A stretch of 64,000 bases of DNA from Novosphingobium huizhouense. GTDB taxonomy: Bacteria > Pseudomonadota > Alphaproteobacteria > Sphingomonadales > Sphingomonadaceae. The position numbers and the translations under genes are program-made. The stretch covers positions 434,001 to 498,000 of the forward strand of contig NZ_JAILXZ010000003.1 in the NCBI RefSeq assembly GCF_020179475.1, read 5' to 3'. Under the pieces are notes generated by a model, which saw only the letters and a program-made list of their open reading frames with translations, ran no database searches and had not been told where the DNA came from. Positions 39,581-52,862 of this stretch are shown here, in pieces; within the stretch, counting starts at the first letter, position 1, and each line of letters begins with the position of its first letter.

Positions 39581-40194
39581 GCGCGCGGCGTCTTGTTGCA
39601 GCCGATCCGCTCGACCGTGGGAAAGGCGATCGCGCCGAAATCGGCCTGCGCTTGCGGCGTCGGATTGTAGATCCGCAAGGTCAGGTCGAAGTCCCCGGCA
39701 TTGCGGGTCGAGGCCCAGGCCCCTTGCGCCGGCCGGTCGGGCGCCACGGTCGCGCTCCAGCGGCCGGCGCCATTGCGCTGCACTTCGGTCGCGTCGAACG
39801 AGAGCGCATCGTCGTGGTTGAGCGGCAGGTAATCGTCGGCGGCGTAGACCGTGACCGACCACCAGCGGCCGGGCAGCGCCCCCCCGGCGATGCGATACCG
39901 GCAATTCTCGCGCAGCCTTGCGCCGCTGTCGTCGACCTGGCGGCGGAAATAGATCGCCTGCGAGGGGTTGAGCGCGAGCAGCCCGGTCAGCGCGACTTGC
40001 GCCCGCGTCCAGGGATCGGCCCCGACGCGCCCGGTCAGGCGATTGCCCGCCCAGTGCGCGTGGACCTCGCCGCTGGTCCCGTGCTTCATCGCCCACCACG
40101 CCGAGCCGAGCCCGGCGGCCACGCCGAGACCGATCGCCAGCGCAAGCGCGCCGCGCCCGCTGGCTCCGCCATGCCTGCGCCGGGCCCTCGCCAA
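39577..40194 (-). CDS. DUF1214 domain protein
   Basis: 205 residues with one amino-terminal transmembrane helix (ALALAIGLGVAAGLGSAWWA) and a DUF1214 domain (PGRWWSVTVYAADDYLPL, DFDLTLRIYNP). The start is a TTG at 40194, five bases beyond the upstream gene's stop; no ATG or GTG lies in a better place, so the start is uncertain. It is coupled to the DUF1254 gene. Confidence 0.78.
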   Translation of the reverse strand: MARARRRHGGASGRGALALAIGLGVAAGLGSAWWAMKHGTSGEVHAHWAGNRLTGRVGADPWTRAQVALTGLLALNPSQAIYFRRQVDDSGARLRENCRYRIAGGALPGRWWSVTVYAADDYLPLNHDDALSFDATEVQRNGAGRWSATVAPDRPAQGAWASTRNAGDFDLTLRIYNPTPQAQADFGAIAFPTVERIGCNKTPRA

Positions 40195-40198
40195 GCGA

Positions 40199-41284
40199 TC
40201 AGCCGGCGTCGGTGAAGCCGGTCAGGCCCCACGGGTGGTAGGGCCCGATCACCAGCTGCTCGAACACGCCCACCCCGGTTTCCCCGGCCGACGTCGTGAT
40301 CCTGCTGACCACCTGCACGTGGAGGTTGTCCATCTGCAGCGGGTCCATCTGGTCGAGCACGAAGTCCTCGCGCTCCACCTCGAGCGGGCCGTGGTACAGT
40401 CCGTGGCCCCACTTGGGCGAAGTATAGCCGAGGCCCTTCATCTGGAAGCGGACGATCGGTTCGAATGTCAGGGTCAGCGGGCCGTCGGGCGCCTGCACCG
40501 TCAGTTCGCCCGAGGCGGGCCAGCGCGTGCCCTTCTCCATCGGCGAGACCATCTTGCCCGAGGGCGTCTCGAAGAAGCCATCGTGATGCGCGCCATCGGG
40601 CGCCACCACCGCACGGGTGTTCCAGGCCGAGCCGTGGACGTCGGCGTTGATGTGGTAGAAAACCGATCGCGTCGGCAGGTTGATCGGGGTCCACTGCCAG
40701 AAGAACGAGGGCACCTGGTTGCCCGCATGCGGCTGCGTGTCGCTGGTGCCAACCGGCCGCACGCCCCAGCTGCGGTCGCGCGTGCCAGCCGTCCCCGCGG
40801 CAAGCTCCTCGCGCACCCCGTCGATCTCGATCCAGCCGGTGTAGTGACCGTTCTGGGTCAGGCGGGTATAATCCATGAAGGTGCGTGGGCCATTGCGGAA
40901 GACGAAGCGCGGCTCCTCGATCGGGAAGGCGCGGCCGGTGAAGCGGACCTCGGCCTTGATCCCCTCGCCATCGACACGCACGACCAATTGCTTGAGCGGC
41001 TCGACCACCTCGATCGAGATCGGCCCGACCACCAGGTCCAGCCGCTCCATCCCCAGCTCGCGCGAGGCATGGAGGTTGTATTGCTTGCCGTCGCGGATCG
41101 CGCAGAAGCTTGCGTCGGCGACGTTGAGGTGCGGGTAGACGCCGAATGCGACGGCGAAGAAGCCGCTGCCGTCGGGGGCATATCCATTGAAGAAATAGCG
41201 GTCGTAGAAGTTCCGGTCGGTCCCCGAATAGGCGATCGGCTCGGGCGTCTGGTGGAGCGGGAAATCGTCACCCTTGGTCAACAT
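40199..41284 (-). CDS. uncharacterised beta-rich protein, CrtC/AttH-like fold suspected
   Basis: 361-residue soluble protein without signal peptide or membrane helix. Many Trp and Gly residues and an alternating pattern (FFWQWTPINLPTRSVFYHIN, GTRDRSWGVRP) recall the double beta-barrel hydroxyneurosporene-dehydrogenase/AttH fold, but I cannot confirm it. The ATG at 41284 overlaps the kinase stop (TGATG) and sits at the right distance from GGAG; a GTG one codon earlier is possible. It lies between a lipid-kinase-like gene and DUF1214/1254 genes, so it probably acts on the same small hydrophobic substrate. Confidence 0.7.
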   Translation of the reverse strand: MLTKGDDFPLHQTPEPIAYSGTDRNFYDRYFFNGYAPDGSGFFAVAFGVYPHLNVADASFCAIRDGKQYNLHASRELGMERLDLVVGPISIEVVEPLKQLVVRVDGEGIKAEVRFTGRAFPIEEPRFVFRNGPRTFMDYTRLTQNGHYTGWIEIDGVREELAAGTAGTRDRSWGVRPVGTSDTQPHAGNQVPSFFWQWTPINLPTRSVFYHINADVHGSAWNTRAVVAPDGAHHDGFFETPSGKMVSPMEKGTRWPASGELTVQAPDGPLTLTFEPIVRFQMKGLGYTSPKWGHGLYHGPLEVEREDFVLDQMDPLQMDNLHVQVVSRITTSAGETGVGVFEQLVIGPYHPWGLTGFTDAG

Positions 41285-42375
41285 CACACAGTCTCCGTCA
41301 GGCGCTTCAGCGCGCCGATGCTGTCATGGTCGAGGCAGAGTTCGCACGAATTGCGCGCCATCGAGAGGAAGTTGGCGTCGCCGCGCTCGGTGCGCACGAC
41401 GAAAGCCGCGCTGAACACCGCGGTCGAGACGCCGTGGAGCGCGCCGACGCGATAGCGGTCCCAGATGTCCGCGCGGGTCAGCGGCACGCCGCGCGCGGTC
41501 ATTTCCGCGCAGTAGAGGTCGAGCAGTTCGTCCTCGTGCGGGCGGCGCACCGCGCTGCCGATGCCGCAGCCCATGAAATAGCCGACGTCGTTGAGCGGGC
41601 AGCCGATGCCGGTGGTCTGCCAGTCGACCACCGCGATCGGGTCCGCACCCCCGCAGACGTCGAACAGCATGTTGTCGAGCCGGAAGTCGCCGTGGGTCAC
41701 CGAATAATCGGTCGGCAGGCGCGAGAAGTAGACTTCGACCAGGTCGTTGAGCTGCTCGCACACCTCCATCAGCTCGGGCTCGAGCGTATCGGCGTAGCGC
41801 TCGCGGAAGATCGCCTGCGCCTGCGGATAGAGCGCGATCATCTGCGACTGCGTGCCCTCGGCCGCCTGGATCCACGGCGTTTCGGCGAGCCATGGCGCGT
41901 TCCAGGTCGGCGCGTGGAGCGCCGCTGCCTGGCGGATGCCGTGCCGCGCGTCGTCGATGGAGCACCCGGCCAGCTGGTTGCCGCCACGGCAGGGTCCGAG
42001 GTCCTCGAACAGCAGGATGAAGTCCGCGCCGTCCTCGCCCAGTTCGGACCCGTAGGTGCGCGGGGTGCGCACGTCGATGTTGGGCGCCAGCTCGCGGTAG
42101 AAGTTCACTTCCTTGCGATAGAGCCCGAACATCGCCGCGGTCGAGCGACTGGTCGCATCGGTCGAGGCGAACTTGGCCGCGACGGTCGCCGGCCCCGCCC
42201 CTTCGGGCTCGTAGGTCAGCGTGAAGCGGGCGGTGTCGCCCACCTGTCCGGTGCCGATCGACACCCATTCGACGCCGGTGATCCGGCCTTCGCCCAGCGC
42301 GCCGGAACTGCGCAGGCGGTCTTCGAGCCAGGACGCGGTCACGTCCGCGGGGCACTTCGGAAAATCTGTCATCAT
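41284..42375 (-). CDS. aminoglycoside/ecdysteroid-kinase-like phosphotransferase
   Basis: 363-residue APH-fold kinase. The catalytic loop is intact (THGDFRLDNMLFD) and the metal-binding motif is VVDWQTTG. Relatives in sphingomonads sit in catabolic clusters and are thought to phosphorylate steroid- or terpenoid-like alcohols. The first of two ATGs is taken; the second (42372) fits the GGGAGA site better. It heads a four-gene leftward operon with a paired dyad in its promoter. Compare the SnoaL-fused paralogue at 574-2031, which shares the CGGGAGAG-TGATGAC leader. Confidence 0.8.
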   Translation of the reverse strand: MMTDFPKCPADVTASWLEDRLRSSGALGEGRITGVEWVSIGTGQVGDTARFTLTYEPEGAGPATVAAKFASTDATSRSTAAMFGLYRKEVNFYRELAPNIDVRTPRTYGSELGEDGADFILLFEDLGPCRGGNQLAGCSIDDARHGIRQAAALHAPTWNAPWLAETPWIQAAEGTQSQMIALYPQAQAIFRERYADTLEPELMEVCEQLNDLVEVYFSRLPTDYSVTHGDFRLDNMLFDVCGGADPIAVVDWQTTGIGCPLNDVGYFMGCGIGSAVRRPHEDELLDLYCAEMTARGVPLTRADIWDRYRVGALHGVSTAVFSAAFVVRTERGDANFLSMARNSCELCLDHDSIGALKRLTETV

Positions 42376-42421
42376 TCTCTCCCGCCGCCATGCTGGCAGA
42401 GCCGCACTGGCTTGTGAAGAG

Positions 42422-42456
42422 GATTTAATTGGTCACTTAAATCGGTTGCACGCAAC
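42422..42456 (-). promoter_or_regulatory. two dyads in the promoter region of the kinase operon
   Basis: GATTTAA-N8-TTAAATC (42422-42443) and GTTGC-AC-GCAAC (42445-42456) are adjacent inverted repeats, 50-80 bases upstream of the operon start. The first has the shape of a TetR-type operator. No regulator gene is adjacent. Confidence 0.5.
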
Positions 42457-42491
42457 GGAACATAAATCGAGTCCGATCAATTCCTTGCACC

Positions 42492-42803
42492 ATGGACGGC
42501 CCACTCGAATGGTTCGGCGCGATCGGCGCCATTGTCGCCGCCGGCATGATCGCGATGGACCTCGGCCGGCGCTGGACCGGCTGGGCGTTCGTCCTCTTCG
42601 TCGCGGTCTCGGTGGCGTGGATCGCTTCGGGCCTCGCCAACAGCACGATGCCGATCGTCGTGCAGAACGCCCTGCTGCTCGCGGTCAACGCCTGGGGCGT
42701 GTGGCAATACCTGCTGAGCCCCAGGAAGAAGCGCGAGATCGAGAAGCAGGAAGAACTGGCAGCCGAGGCGAAGGACGAGGTGGCGAAGGAAGCGGCAGAT
42801 TGA
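42492..42803 (+). CDS. small inner-membrane protein
   Basis: 103 residues with three hydrophobic segments (AIGAIVAAGMIAMDL, FVLFVAVSVAWIASGLA, IVVQNALLLAVNAWGVW) and a charged coiled C-terminal tail (RKKREIEKQEELAAEAKDE). The pattern of paired helices with N-A-W-G resembles small YgjV-like membrane proteins; no function is known. Confidence 0.7.
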   Translation: MDGPLEWFGAIGAIVAAGMIAMDLGRRWTGWAFVLFVAVSVAWIASGLANSTMPIVVQNALLLAVNAWGVWQYLLSPRKKREIEKQEELAAEAKDEVAKEAAD

Positions 42804-42826
42804 AGCTACCTCAAACCAATCCCGTC

Positions 42827-42908
42827 ACCCTGAACGCGTTTCAGGGTCCATCGGTGGTCCGGCGCCGTTGCTCTCGGCGGCAAGATGAATGCTGAATTCA
42901 GTTCAGCA
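42827..42908. repeat. REP-like element of two facing hairpins
   Basis: ACCCTGAA/TTCAGGGT (42827-42834 with 42840-42847) and TGCTGAA/TTCAGCA (42890-42896 with 42902-42908) bracket about 40 bases. This arrangement, around CCTGAA and CTGAA cores, is the common intergenic repeat of sphingomonads. Only one copy is in the window. Confidence 0.65.
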
Positions 42909-42943
42909 CGACGACGCAGGACCGTTGCATCGCCAAACGAAAA

Positions 42944-42971
42944 GGGCCGCCCCGGCGGACGGCCCCCTTTT
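42944..42971 (-). terminator. terminator of eno, possibly bidirectional
   Basis: GGGCCG (42944-42949) pairs with CGGCCC (42960-42965) around a C/G-rich loop. On the leftward strand it is followed by CTTTTCG, on the other by CCTTTT. Confidence 0.75.
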
Positions 42972-42994
42972 CATTCGCAACGCTTCGCGAGGGC

Positions 42995-44398
<1,404 letters not shown>

Positions 44399-44518
44399 GA
44401 ACGCTTCGAACGCCCGCTATTGCGCAGGTGCAACATTTGCGGGCAATAATGGCTTCGACGGCCTTCGATCCGTCATCCCCTTGCGGGACTGGCCCCACGA
44501 TTCAGAGGAACCGACCCC

Positions 44519-45118
44519 ATGGCAGACACCACCTCCACCGGCACCACCGACAGCGCCGCTCCCGTCCTGTCGGTCGAGGGCGCGAACATCGCCGCGGACG
44601 AAGTGACCAACGCGGACGCAGCCGGCACCGCGGGGCTGGCCGACGCCAAGACCCGCTTCGGCAAGGCGATCGAGGAAGCCAAGGCCGGCGCCGCCGCGCT
44701 CAAGGACGAAGCGAGCGCGCGGGCGAGCGACGCCCGGGACAAGGCCGCCAGCACCGCCGCCGACTGGCAGGAACAGGCCGGCGCCTATGCCAGCCAGGCC
44801 CGCGACAAGGGCATCGAACTCGCCAAGGTCGGCAAGACCCGCGCGAGCGACGCGCTCGCCGCGCTCGGCCAGACGATCTCCGGCAGCGCCGGCACGATCG
44901 ACGAAAAGCTCGGCGTGCAGTACGGCGACTATGCCCGCAGCGCCGCGCGTTCGATCCAGGAAACCGCCGCCAGCCTCGAGGCCAAGGATTTCGCCGAACT
45001 GGGCGAGGACCTCAAGGAAGCGGTGCGCAAGAGCCCGGCCATTGCGGTGGGCATCGCCGCTGTCGCGGGTTATGCCCTGGCGCGCCTGATCGGCGGTTCC
45101 GACAAGTCCGACGCCTGA
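44519..45118 (+). CDS. ElaB/YqjD-like (DUF883-type) helical protein
   Basis: 199 residues, almost entirely helical and rich in Ala, Lys and Glu (KAGAAALKDEASARASDARDK repeats), ending in one hydrophobic segment with GxxxG (AIAVGIAAVAGYALARLIGG). This matches the architecture of ElaB/YqjD proteins, which anchor ribosomes or stabilise the membrane in stationary phase. First of a four-gene cluster under a general stress promoter. Confidence 0.72.
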   Translation: MADTTSTGTTDSAAPVLSVEGANIAADEVTNADAAGTAGLADAKTRFGKAIEEAKAGAAALKDEASARASDARDKAASTAADWQEQAGAYASQARDKGIELAKVGKTRASDALAALGQTISGSAGTIDEKLGVQYGDYARSAARSIQETAASLEAKDFAELGEDLKEAVRKSPAIAVGIAAVAGYALARLIGGSDKSDA

Positions 45119-45144
45119 TGCCCGCAGGCGGGAGTGCTGCGCGC

Positions 45145-45543
45145 ATGACCGAAACCCAGGCCATGCCCGGCGGCGAAGGCAGCGCGCAGGCCTCTGCCGG
45201 CGACTTCGCGCTCGGTGACGGCATCCGCGCGCTGCTCGAGGACGGGCAGACGCTGTTCGAAGCCGAACTCGCGTTCCAGAAGGCGCGCGCAGGCTTCGTC
45301 GCCTCGCGCGCCAAGGGAATCGCGCTGCTGCTCGTCGCGGCGCTGTTCCTTGCCTTCTTCTTCCTCGTCGCGTTGGTCGTCGGGCTGCTGCTCGCGCTGG
45401 CGCCGCTGGTCGGGCCGTGGGGTGCGCTCGCCATCGTCGCGCTCGCGCTGCTCGCCGGAACCGGCTTGTGCCTGTTCGGCGCGATCGGCCGCTATCGCGC
45501 CGCGCGGGCGGTGGTGCTCGGCAAGGACGGGAGCACGCCATGA
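45145..45543 (+). CDS. phage-holin-like YqjE-type membrane protein
   Basis: 132 residues with two long transmembrane helices (IALLLVAALFLAFFFLVALVVGLLL and GALAIVALALLAGTG region). It matches the DUF1469 (YqjE) pattern, a frequent neighbour of YqjD-type genes. An ATG at 45118 overlapping the previous stop is possible but lacks a ribosome site; GGGAG precedes 45145. The stop overlaps the next start. Confidence 0.75.
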   Translation: MTETQAMPGGEGSAQASAGDFALGDGIRALLEDGQTLFEAELAFQKARAGFVASRAKGIALLLVAALFLAFFFLVALVVGLLLALAPLVGPWGALAIVALALLAGTGLCLFGAIGRYRAARAVVLGKDGSTP

Positions 45544-45845
45544 CCACCGCGAGCGAGTACAAGGACCTGCTCGAACTTCGCACCCGCGCCTGGAGCCAGG
45601 TGCGCAGCGACGTCGAGGCGCTGCGCAGCGGTCTCGCGGCGCGGCCGATCGGCCAGCGGATCAAGGACAAGGCGACCGGCGAGGTCGTCGACATGATCGA
45701 CACCGCCCGCGACGTCGCCGCCGAGAACAAGACCGTCATCGGCCTCACCTTCGCCGCGCTGCTCGGCTGGTTCTTCCGCCGCCCGATCACCGACGTCGCG
45801 CAGGACATCGCCGAAGCCGTCACCGATTATATCGACCGGCGCTGA
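45540..45845 (+). CDS. small helical protein of the YqjD/YqjE cluster
   Basis: 101 residues, helical, with a central hydrophobic stretch (TVIGLTFAALLGWFFRRPI) that ends in an Arg-Arg membrane stop. It resembles the YqjD C terminus but without the usual GxxxG. The start overlaps the previous stop (ATGA). No separate family recognised. Confidence 0.65.
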   Translation: MTTASEYKDLLELRTRAWSQVRSDVEALRSGLAARPIGQRIKDKATGEVVDMIDTARDVAAENKTVIGLTFAALLGWFFRRPITDVAQDIAEAVTDYIDRR

Positions 45846-45905
45846 CGCCGGCGCACCGCCCGGCTCGGCCCAAAAGCCCCAAGCCTTCCATTCGAGGAGC
45901 CTTCC

Positions 45906-46373
45906 ATGACCGAAGAAACCGCGTCCCGCCTGCGCGACCGTCTCGATGCCGCAAAGGCGCGCGATGCCGCACGTTCCGGCGTCGAGACCGTAAAGGGCCT
46001 GATCGAGGAACACCCCGTCGCCGCGCTTGCCGGCGGCATTCTCGTCGGCGCGATCGTCGCGCGCATGTTGCCGCGCGGCTCGAAGAGCGCGGCCGAGCCG
46101 GTCAAGAAGGCGGGCAAGAGCGCGTCGGCGCTTGCCGCGCTCGGCGCAGAGATCGCCCTCGCCTATGCCGCGAAGGCCGCCGAAAAGGGCCGCGACGGCG
46201 TACACAAGCTCGAGGATATCGGCGGCACCGTGGGCGAAAAGCTGGGTGACGGCGCGAGCGAGGCGAAGAAGCGGGCGAGCGACTTCGCCGACATCGCCGT
46301 CAACGTCCTGCGCGAAGCCGGCGAAGCGGCGCTCAAGCGCGCAGGCGAGCTGAAGGACCGCGTAAAACCTTAA
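45906..46373 (+). CDS. DUF883/YqjD-like protein with C-terminal helical extension
   Basis: 155 residues: an amino-terminal helix, a hydrophobic GxxxG segment (HPVAALAGGILVGAIVARMLP) near residue 45, then a long Lys/Ala/Glu helical tail. The YqjD-type core is thus at the front, unlike the first gene of the cluster, where it is at the end. The 60-base gap before it contains GAGGAGCC as ribosome site. Confidence 0.7.
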   Translation: MTEETASRLRDRLDAAKARDAARSGVETVKGLIEEHPVAALAGGILVGAIVARMLPRGSKSAAEPVKKAGKSASALAALGAEIALAYAAKAAEKGRDGVHKLEDIGGTVGEKLGDGASEAKKRASDFADIAVNVLREAGEAALKRAGELKDRVKP

Positions 46374-46456
46374 TAGGGCGTGCGGCTTTGGTCGCACTTG
46401 CAACCGCCCATTCCTTTTGCCAGTGGCGCAGGCGAATCTTCCTCCCCTCAAGGAAC

Positions 46457-46687
46457 ATGCGCAACATGCAGAAGCTGCATCTGGTAATGGGCGGCCGGGT
46501 CAAGGACCCGCAAGGCCTCGAATTCGTCGATCTCAAGGCCATCGACATGGTCGGCGTCTATGCCGACTACGCCAGCGCCGAGGACGCCTGGCGCAGCGCG
46601 GCGCAGCGCACGGTCGACGATGCCGAGATGCGCTACGTGATCGTCCACCTCCACCGCCTGCTCGAGCCCAAGCTCGGCGAAGCCTGA
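46457..46687 (+). CDS. DUF4170 family small protein
   Basis: 76 residues (QKLHLVMGGRV, DLKAIDMVGVYADYASAEDAW, YVIVHLHRLLEP), the normal pattern and length for DUF4170 proteins of alphaproteobacteria. AAGGA lies five bases before the ATG at 46457. Function unknown. It is convergent with greA, separated by a shared terminator. Confidence 0.82.
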   Translation: MRNMQKLHLVMGGRVKDPQGLEFVDLKAIDMVGVYADYASAEDAWRSAAQRTVDDAEMRYVIVHLHRLLEPKLGEA

Positions 46688-46702
46688 GGCGCCGCCACGA
46701 AA

Positions 46703-46735
46703 AAGGCCCCGGAAGGATCGCTTCCGGGGCCTTTT
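46703..46735. terminator. bidirectional terminator between the DUF4170 gene and greA
   Basis: AAGGCCCCGGAAG (46703-46715) pairs perfectly with CTTCCGGGGCCTT (46721-46733); A4 and T4 runs flank it, so it can act on both convergent transcripts. Confidence 0.9.
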
Positions 46736-46773
46736 CGCTGGTCGTTTCGCGCGCGGGGCGCGCGCCTTGCGGT

Positions 46774-47250
46774 TCAAATGAACTCGATCTTCTCGACCAC
46801 GTAGAACTTGTCGCCCGACGGCACGGTCACTTCGACCTCGTCCTCGACCTTGCGGCCGATCAGCGCGCGCCCGAGCGGCGAGTTGTAGCTGATCTTGCCC
46901 GCCTTGGCGTCGGCTTCGGCCTGTCCCACGATCTGGTAGCGCACCGGCTTGTCGTCGTCGTCGAGCAGCGTCACGGTCGCGCCGAACACGATCCGGTCGC
47001 CCGACAGCGTCGTCGGATCGATGATCTGCGCGCGGCTGATCTTGTCCTCGAGATCGGCGATCGAAGCCTCGACCTGGCCCTGGCGCTCCTTCGCCGCGTG
47101 ATACTCGGCATTTTCCGAAAGATCGCCGTGCGCGCGCGCTTCCTCGATGGCGTCGACGATCTTCGGGCGCTCGTCGCGCAGCGCCTTCAGCTCGGCGGTC
47201 AGCTTCTCGTAGCCTTCCTGGAGCATCGGCAGCTTTTCGATACTGGCCAT
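46774..47250 (-). CDS. greA: transcription elongation factor GreA
   Basis: 158 residues, exactly the family length with the start at 47250 ([17 protein letters not shown]). It binds the secondary channel of RNA polymerase and stimulates cleavage of backtracked RNA; the coiled-coil tip has the acidic pair in [10 protein letters not shown]. The C-terminal FKBP-like domain ends [11 protein letters not shown]. It follows carB by 141 bases on the same strand. Confidence 0.96.
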   Translation of the reverse strand: MASIEKLPMLQEGYEKLTAELKALRDERPKIVDAIEEARAHGDLSENAEYHAAKERQGQVEASIADLEDKISRAQIIDPTTLSGDRIVFGATVTLLDDDDKPVRYQIVGQAEADAKAGKISYNSPLGRALIGRKVEDEVEVTVPSGDKFYVVEKIEFI

Positions 47251-47329
47251 CCGTATTCCTTTTCTTATCAAACCCTTAACCGACGCGAACGTTCATGACG
47301 CTACGCAGGCCGGAGCAAACCGTTCCCCG

Positions 47330-47352
47330 CCGGACCGCACGATGCGGTCCGG
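47330..47352 (-). terminator. hairpin downstream of carB
   Basis: CCGGACCGC (47330-47338) and GCGGTCCGG (47344-47352) form a perfect 9-bp stem with an ACGAT loop, 40 bases after the carB stop. A T-run is missing, so it may be a processing or Rho-assisted site rather than an intrinsic terminator. Confidence 0.45.
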
Positions 47353-47391
47353 AACTTCACATCCGGAGTTGTCGGGGGGACCCGTGGAAGC

Positions 47392-50715
<3,324 letters not shown>

Positions 50716-51075
50716 TTAAGATCCCGACTTAAAAAGTGCGATTATTGAAACAATCAAAGCGGAAAAAGCGATCCAATCAGCGCGAGACACTGACTTCAAT
50801 CGCCCCTTAATGGAGGTCCGATTCAGCTGATCCACGAAAAGGACTGCAGTATCGTTGAGCGAAAAATGTACTGAACGCCGCCCCGCTTCCGAAACCTCAA
50901 TCATTGTTCCCAGGCCGGACGCCTGCCACTCACGCCCCAACTGCGTCAGTTCATTCAGCGAACAGCGGGGTGCTAGGTCGGACAGCGAAGGGATATGATG
51001 CCGATTTCTCAACGACCAACGAACCGCTTTCTCAAGCAGTCGCGAGTTGGAATAAGAAACCGGAAAAGTTATCAC
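50716..51075 (-). CDS. unknown tail-anchored protein inserted between carA and carB
   Basis: 119-residue protein read from a GTG that overlaps the carA stop by four bases (GTGA) and ending TAA directly next to the carB ATG. GC content is visibly far lower than in carA and carB, so the segment was acquired. The chain has a mixed globular part (for example LEKAVRWSLRNRHHIPSL, SVHFSLNDTAVLFVDQLNR) and a C-terminal transmembrane helix (WIAFSALIVSIIALF) followed by KSGS, a tail-anchor pattern. I do not recognise a family. It must be co-translated with carAB. Confidence 0.72.
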   Translation of the reverse strand: MITFPVSYSNSRLLEKAVRWSLRNRHHIPSLSDLAPRCSLNELTQLGREWQASGLGTMIEVSEAGRRSVHFSLNDTAVLFVDQLNRTSIKGRLKSVSRADWIAFSALIVSIIALFKSGS

Positions 51076-52247
51076 CCCAGCGTCCCCACAAACTTCTCGA
51101 ACAGGTAGAAGCTGTCCTGCGGCCCCGGGCTCGCCTCGGGGTGGTACTGCACCCCGAACGCGCGCTTGCCCTTCACCGCGATGCCGCAGTTCGAACCGTC
51201 GAACAGCGACACGTGCGTTTCGACCACGTTGTCGCCCAGCGCGCCGGGCGCGTTGTCCACCGCGAAGCCGTGGTTCATCGAGGTGATCTCGACCACACCA
51301 TCCTCGATCCGCTTGACCGGGTGGTTCGCGCCGCGGTGGCCCTGGTGCATCTTGGTGGTGCGGGCGCCGGCGGCGAGCGCCAGCATCTGGTGGCCAAGGC
51401 AGATGCCGAAGATCGGCATGTCCATTTCGAGCAGCTTCTGGATCACCGGCACGGCATAGGCGCCGGTCGCCGCCGGATCGCCCGGGCCGTTCGACAGGAA
51501 CACGCCAGCGGGCTTCAGCTCGAGGATCTTGTCCACGCTGGTCTCGGCGGGCACGACGGTGACGTCGGCCCCGGCCTTCACCAGGTTGCGGAAGATGTTG
51601 TCCTTCGCGCCATAGTCGATGGCGACGACATGCGGGCGACCGGTGCCTTCGGGCTTGGTATACCCCTCGCCCAGCTTCCAGATCGAACCGTCCCACTGCT
51701 CGCGCGCCTCGCGGGTGACCTTGATGGCAAGGTCCATGCCTTCGAGGCCCGGCCACGAACGCGCGCGCTCGGCCAGCGCCGCGATGTCGAAATTGCCGGC
51801 GGGATCGTGCGCGATCACCGCGTTGGGCGCGCCCGACATGCGGATGCGGCGGGTCAGCGCGCGGGTGTCGATCCCGGCAAGGCCGATCTTGCCCTGCACT
51901 TCCAGCCAGCGCTGGAACGTGCCGGTGGCGCGGAAGTTGGCGGGGTCGGTCACGTCCTCGCGCACCACGCAGCCGATCGCGCCGGGAACGCCCGCGCTCT
52001 CGATGTCCTCGGAATTGACGCCGACGTTGCCGATGTGCGGGAAGGTGAAGGTCACGATCTGCGCGGCATAGGAAGGATCGGTCATCACTTCCTGGTAGCC
52101 GGTCATCGCCGTGTTGAAGCACACCTCGCCCACCGACGAACCGACGGCGCCGAAGCCGCGTCCCCACGCCACCGAGCCATCGCCAAGAACAAGGACTCCC
52201 GTCGCGCCGTCAGGTTTGGGCGCGTGCGAAAGTGCGGGGTCGGCCAT
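51072..52247 (-). CDS. carA: carbamoyl-phosphate synthase small subunit
   Basis: 391-residue glutamine amidotransferase that feeds ammonia to CarB. The carA-specific amino domain (GVLVLGDGSVAWGRGFG, FNTAMTGYQEVMTDPSY) is followed by the class I GATase with the nucleophile Cys in FGICLGHQML and the His/Glu of HPEASPGP. The stop overlaps the start of the 119-residue unknown protein. Confidence 0.97.
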   Translation of the reverse strand: MADPALSHAPKPDGATGVLVLGDGSVAWGRGFGAVGSSVGEVCFNTAMTGYQEVMTDPSYAAQIVTFTFPHIGNVGVNSEDIESAGVPGAIGCVVREDVTDPANFRATGTFQRWLEVQGKIGLAGIDTRALTRRIRMSGAPNAVIAHDPAGNFDIAALAERARSWPGLEGMDLAIKVTREAREQWDGSIWKLGEGYTKPEGTGRPHVVAIDYGAKDNIFRNLVKAGADVTVVPAETSVDKILELKPAGVFLSNGPGDPAATGAYAVPVIQKLLEMDMPIFGICLGHQMLALAAGARTTKMHQGHRGANHPVKRIEDGVVEITSMNHGFAVDNAPGALGDNVVETHVSLFDGSNCGIAVKGKRAFGVQYHPEASPGPQDSFYLFEKFVGTLG

Positions 52248-52403
52248 GATTGGGGGCGCTCCGTTGGCAAGGGGTCTGGCGATGTCGCTAAGGCTCGTCC
52301 GCTAGACCTGCGGGCGCGCAGCGTCAACCTAGCGAAGCCAGAAAGTTTCCCCTAGATGGACCGCTTGCGCTTCGCAGCGCCCCCACATCCACAGGAAAAC
52401 CGC

Positions 52404-52859
52404 ATGATCCGCGACACCATCAAGGCCGCGCAGGTTTCGGCGATGAAGGCCGGCGACAAGCCCCGCCTCGCCGCCGTCCGCCTGATCCTCGCCAAGCTCA
52501 AGGACAAGGACATCGAACTGCGCACCGCCGCCAGCGTCCCCGACGACGACACGCTGGTGGTCGACGTGCTGCAGAAGATGGCCAAGCAGCGCCGCGAATC
52601 GATCGCGCTCTACGAACAGGGCGGCCGCCAGGAACTCGCCGAGGTCGAGAAGGGCGAACTCGCCGTGATCGAGGAATTCCTGCCGCAGCAGCTCTCCGAG
52701 GAAGACACCAAGGCCGCCATCGCCGCGATCATCGCGGAGACGGGCGCTGCGGGGATGAAGGACATGGGGCGCGTCGTGGCGGCGCTGAAGGCCAAGCACG
52801 GCAGCCAGCTCGACATGGGCAAGGCCAGCGGGCTGGTGAAGGCGGCGCTGGCGGGGTGA
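52404..52859 (+). CDS. GatB/YqeY domain protein
   Basis: 151 residues of the YqeY family, related to the tail domain of GatB and thought to bind tRNA. Typical features are the amino-terminal helix MIRDTIKAAQVSAMKAGDK, a central YEQGGRQELAEVEKGE and EEFLPQQLSEED, and the end GKASGLVKAALAG. AGGAAAAC precedes the ATG at 52404. Confidence 0.88.
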   Translation: MIRDTIKAAQVSAMKAGDKPRLAAVRLILAKLKDKDIELRTAASVPDDDTLVVDVLQKMAKQRRESIALYEQGGRQELAEVEKGELAVIEEFLPQQLSEEDTKAAIAAIIAETGAAGMKDMGRVVAALKAKHGSQLDMGKASGLVKAALAG

Positions 52860-52862
52860 GGC

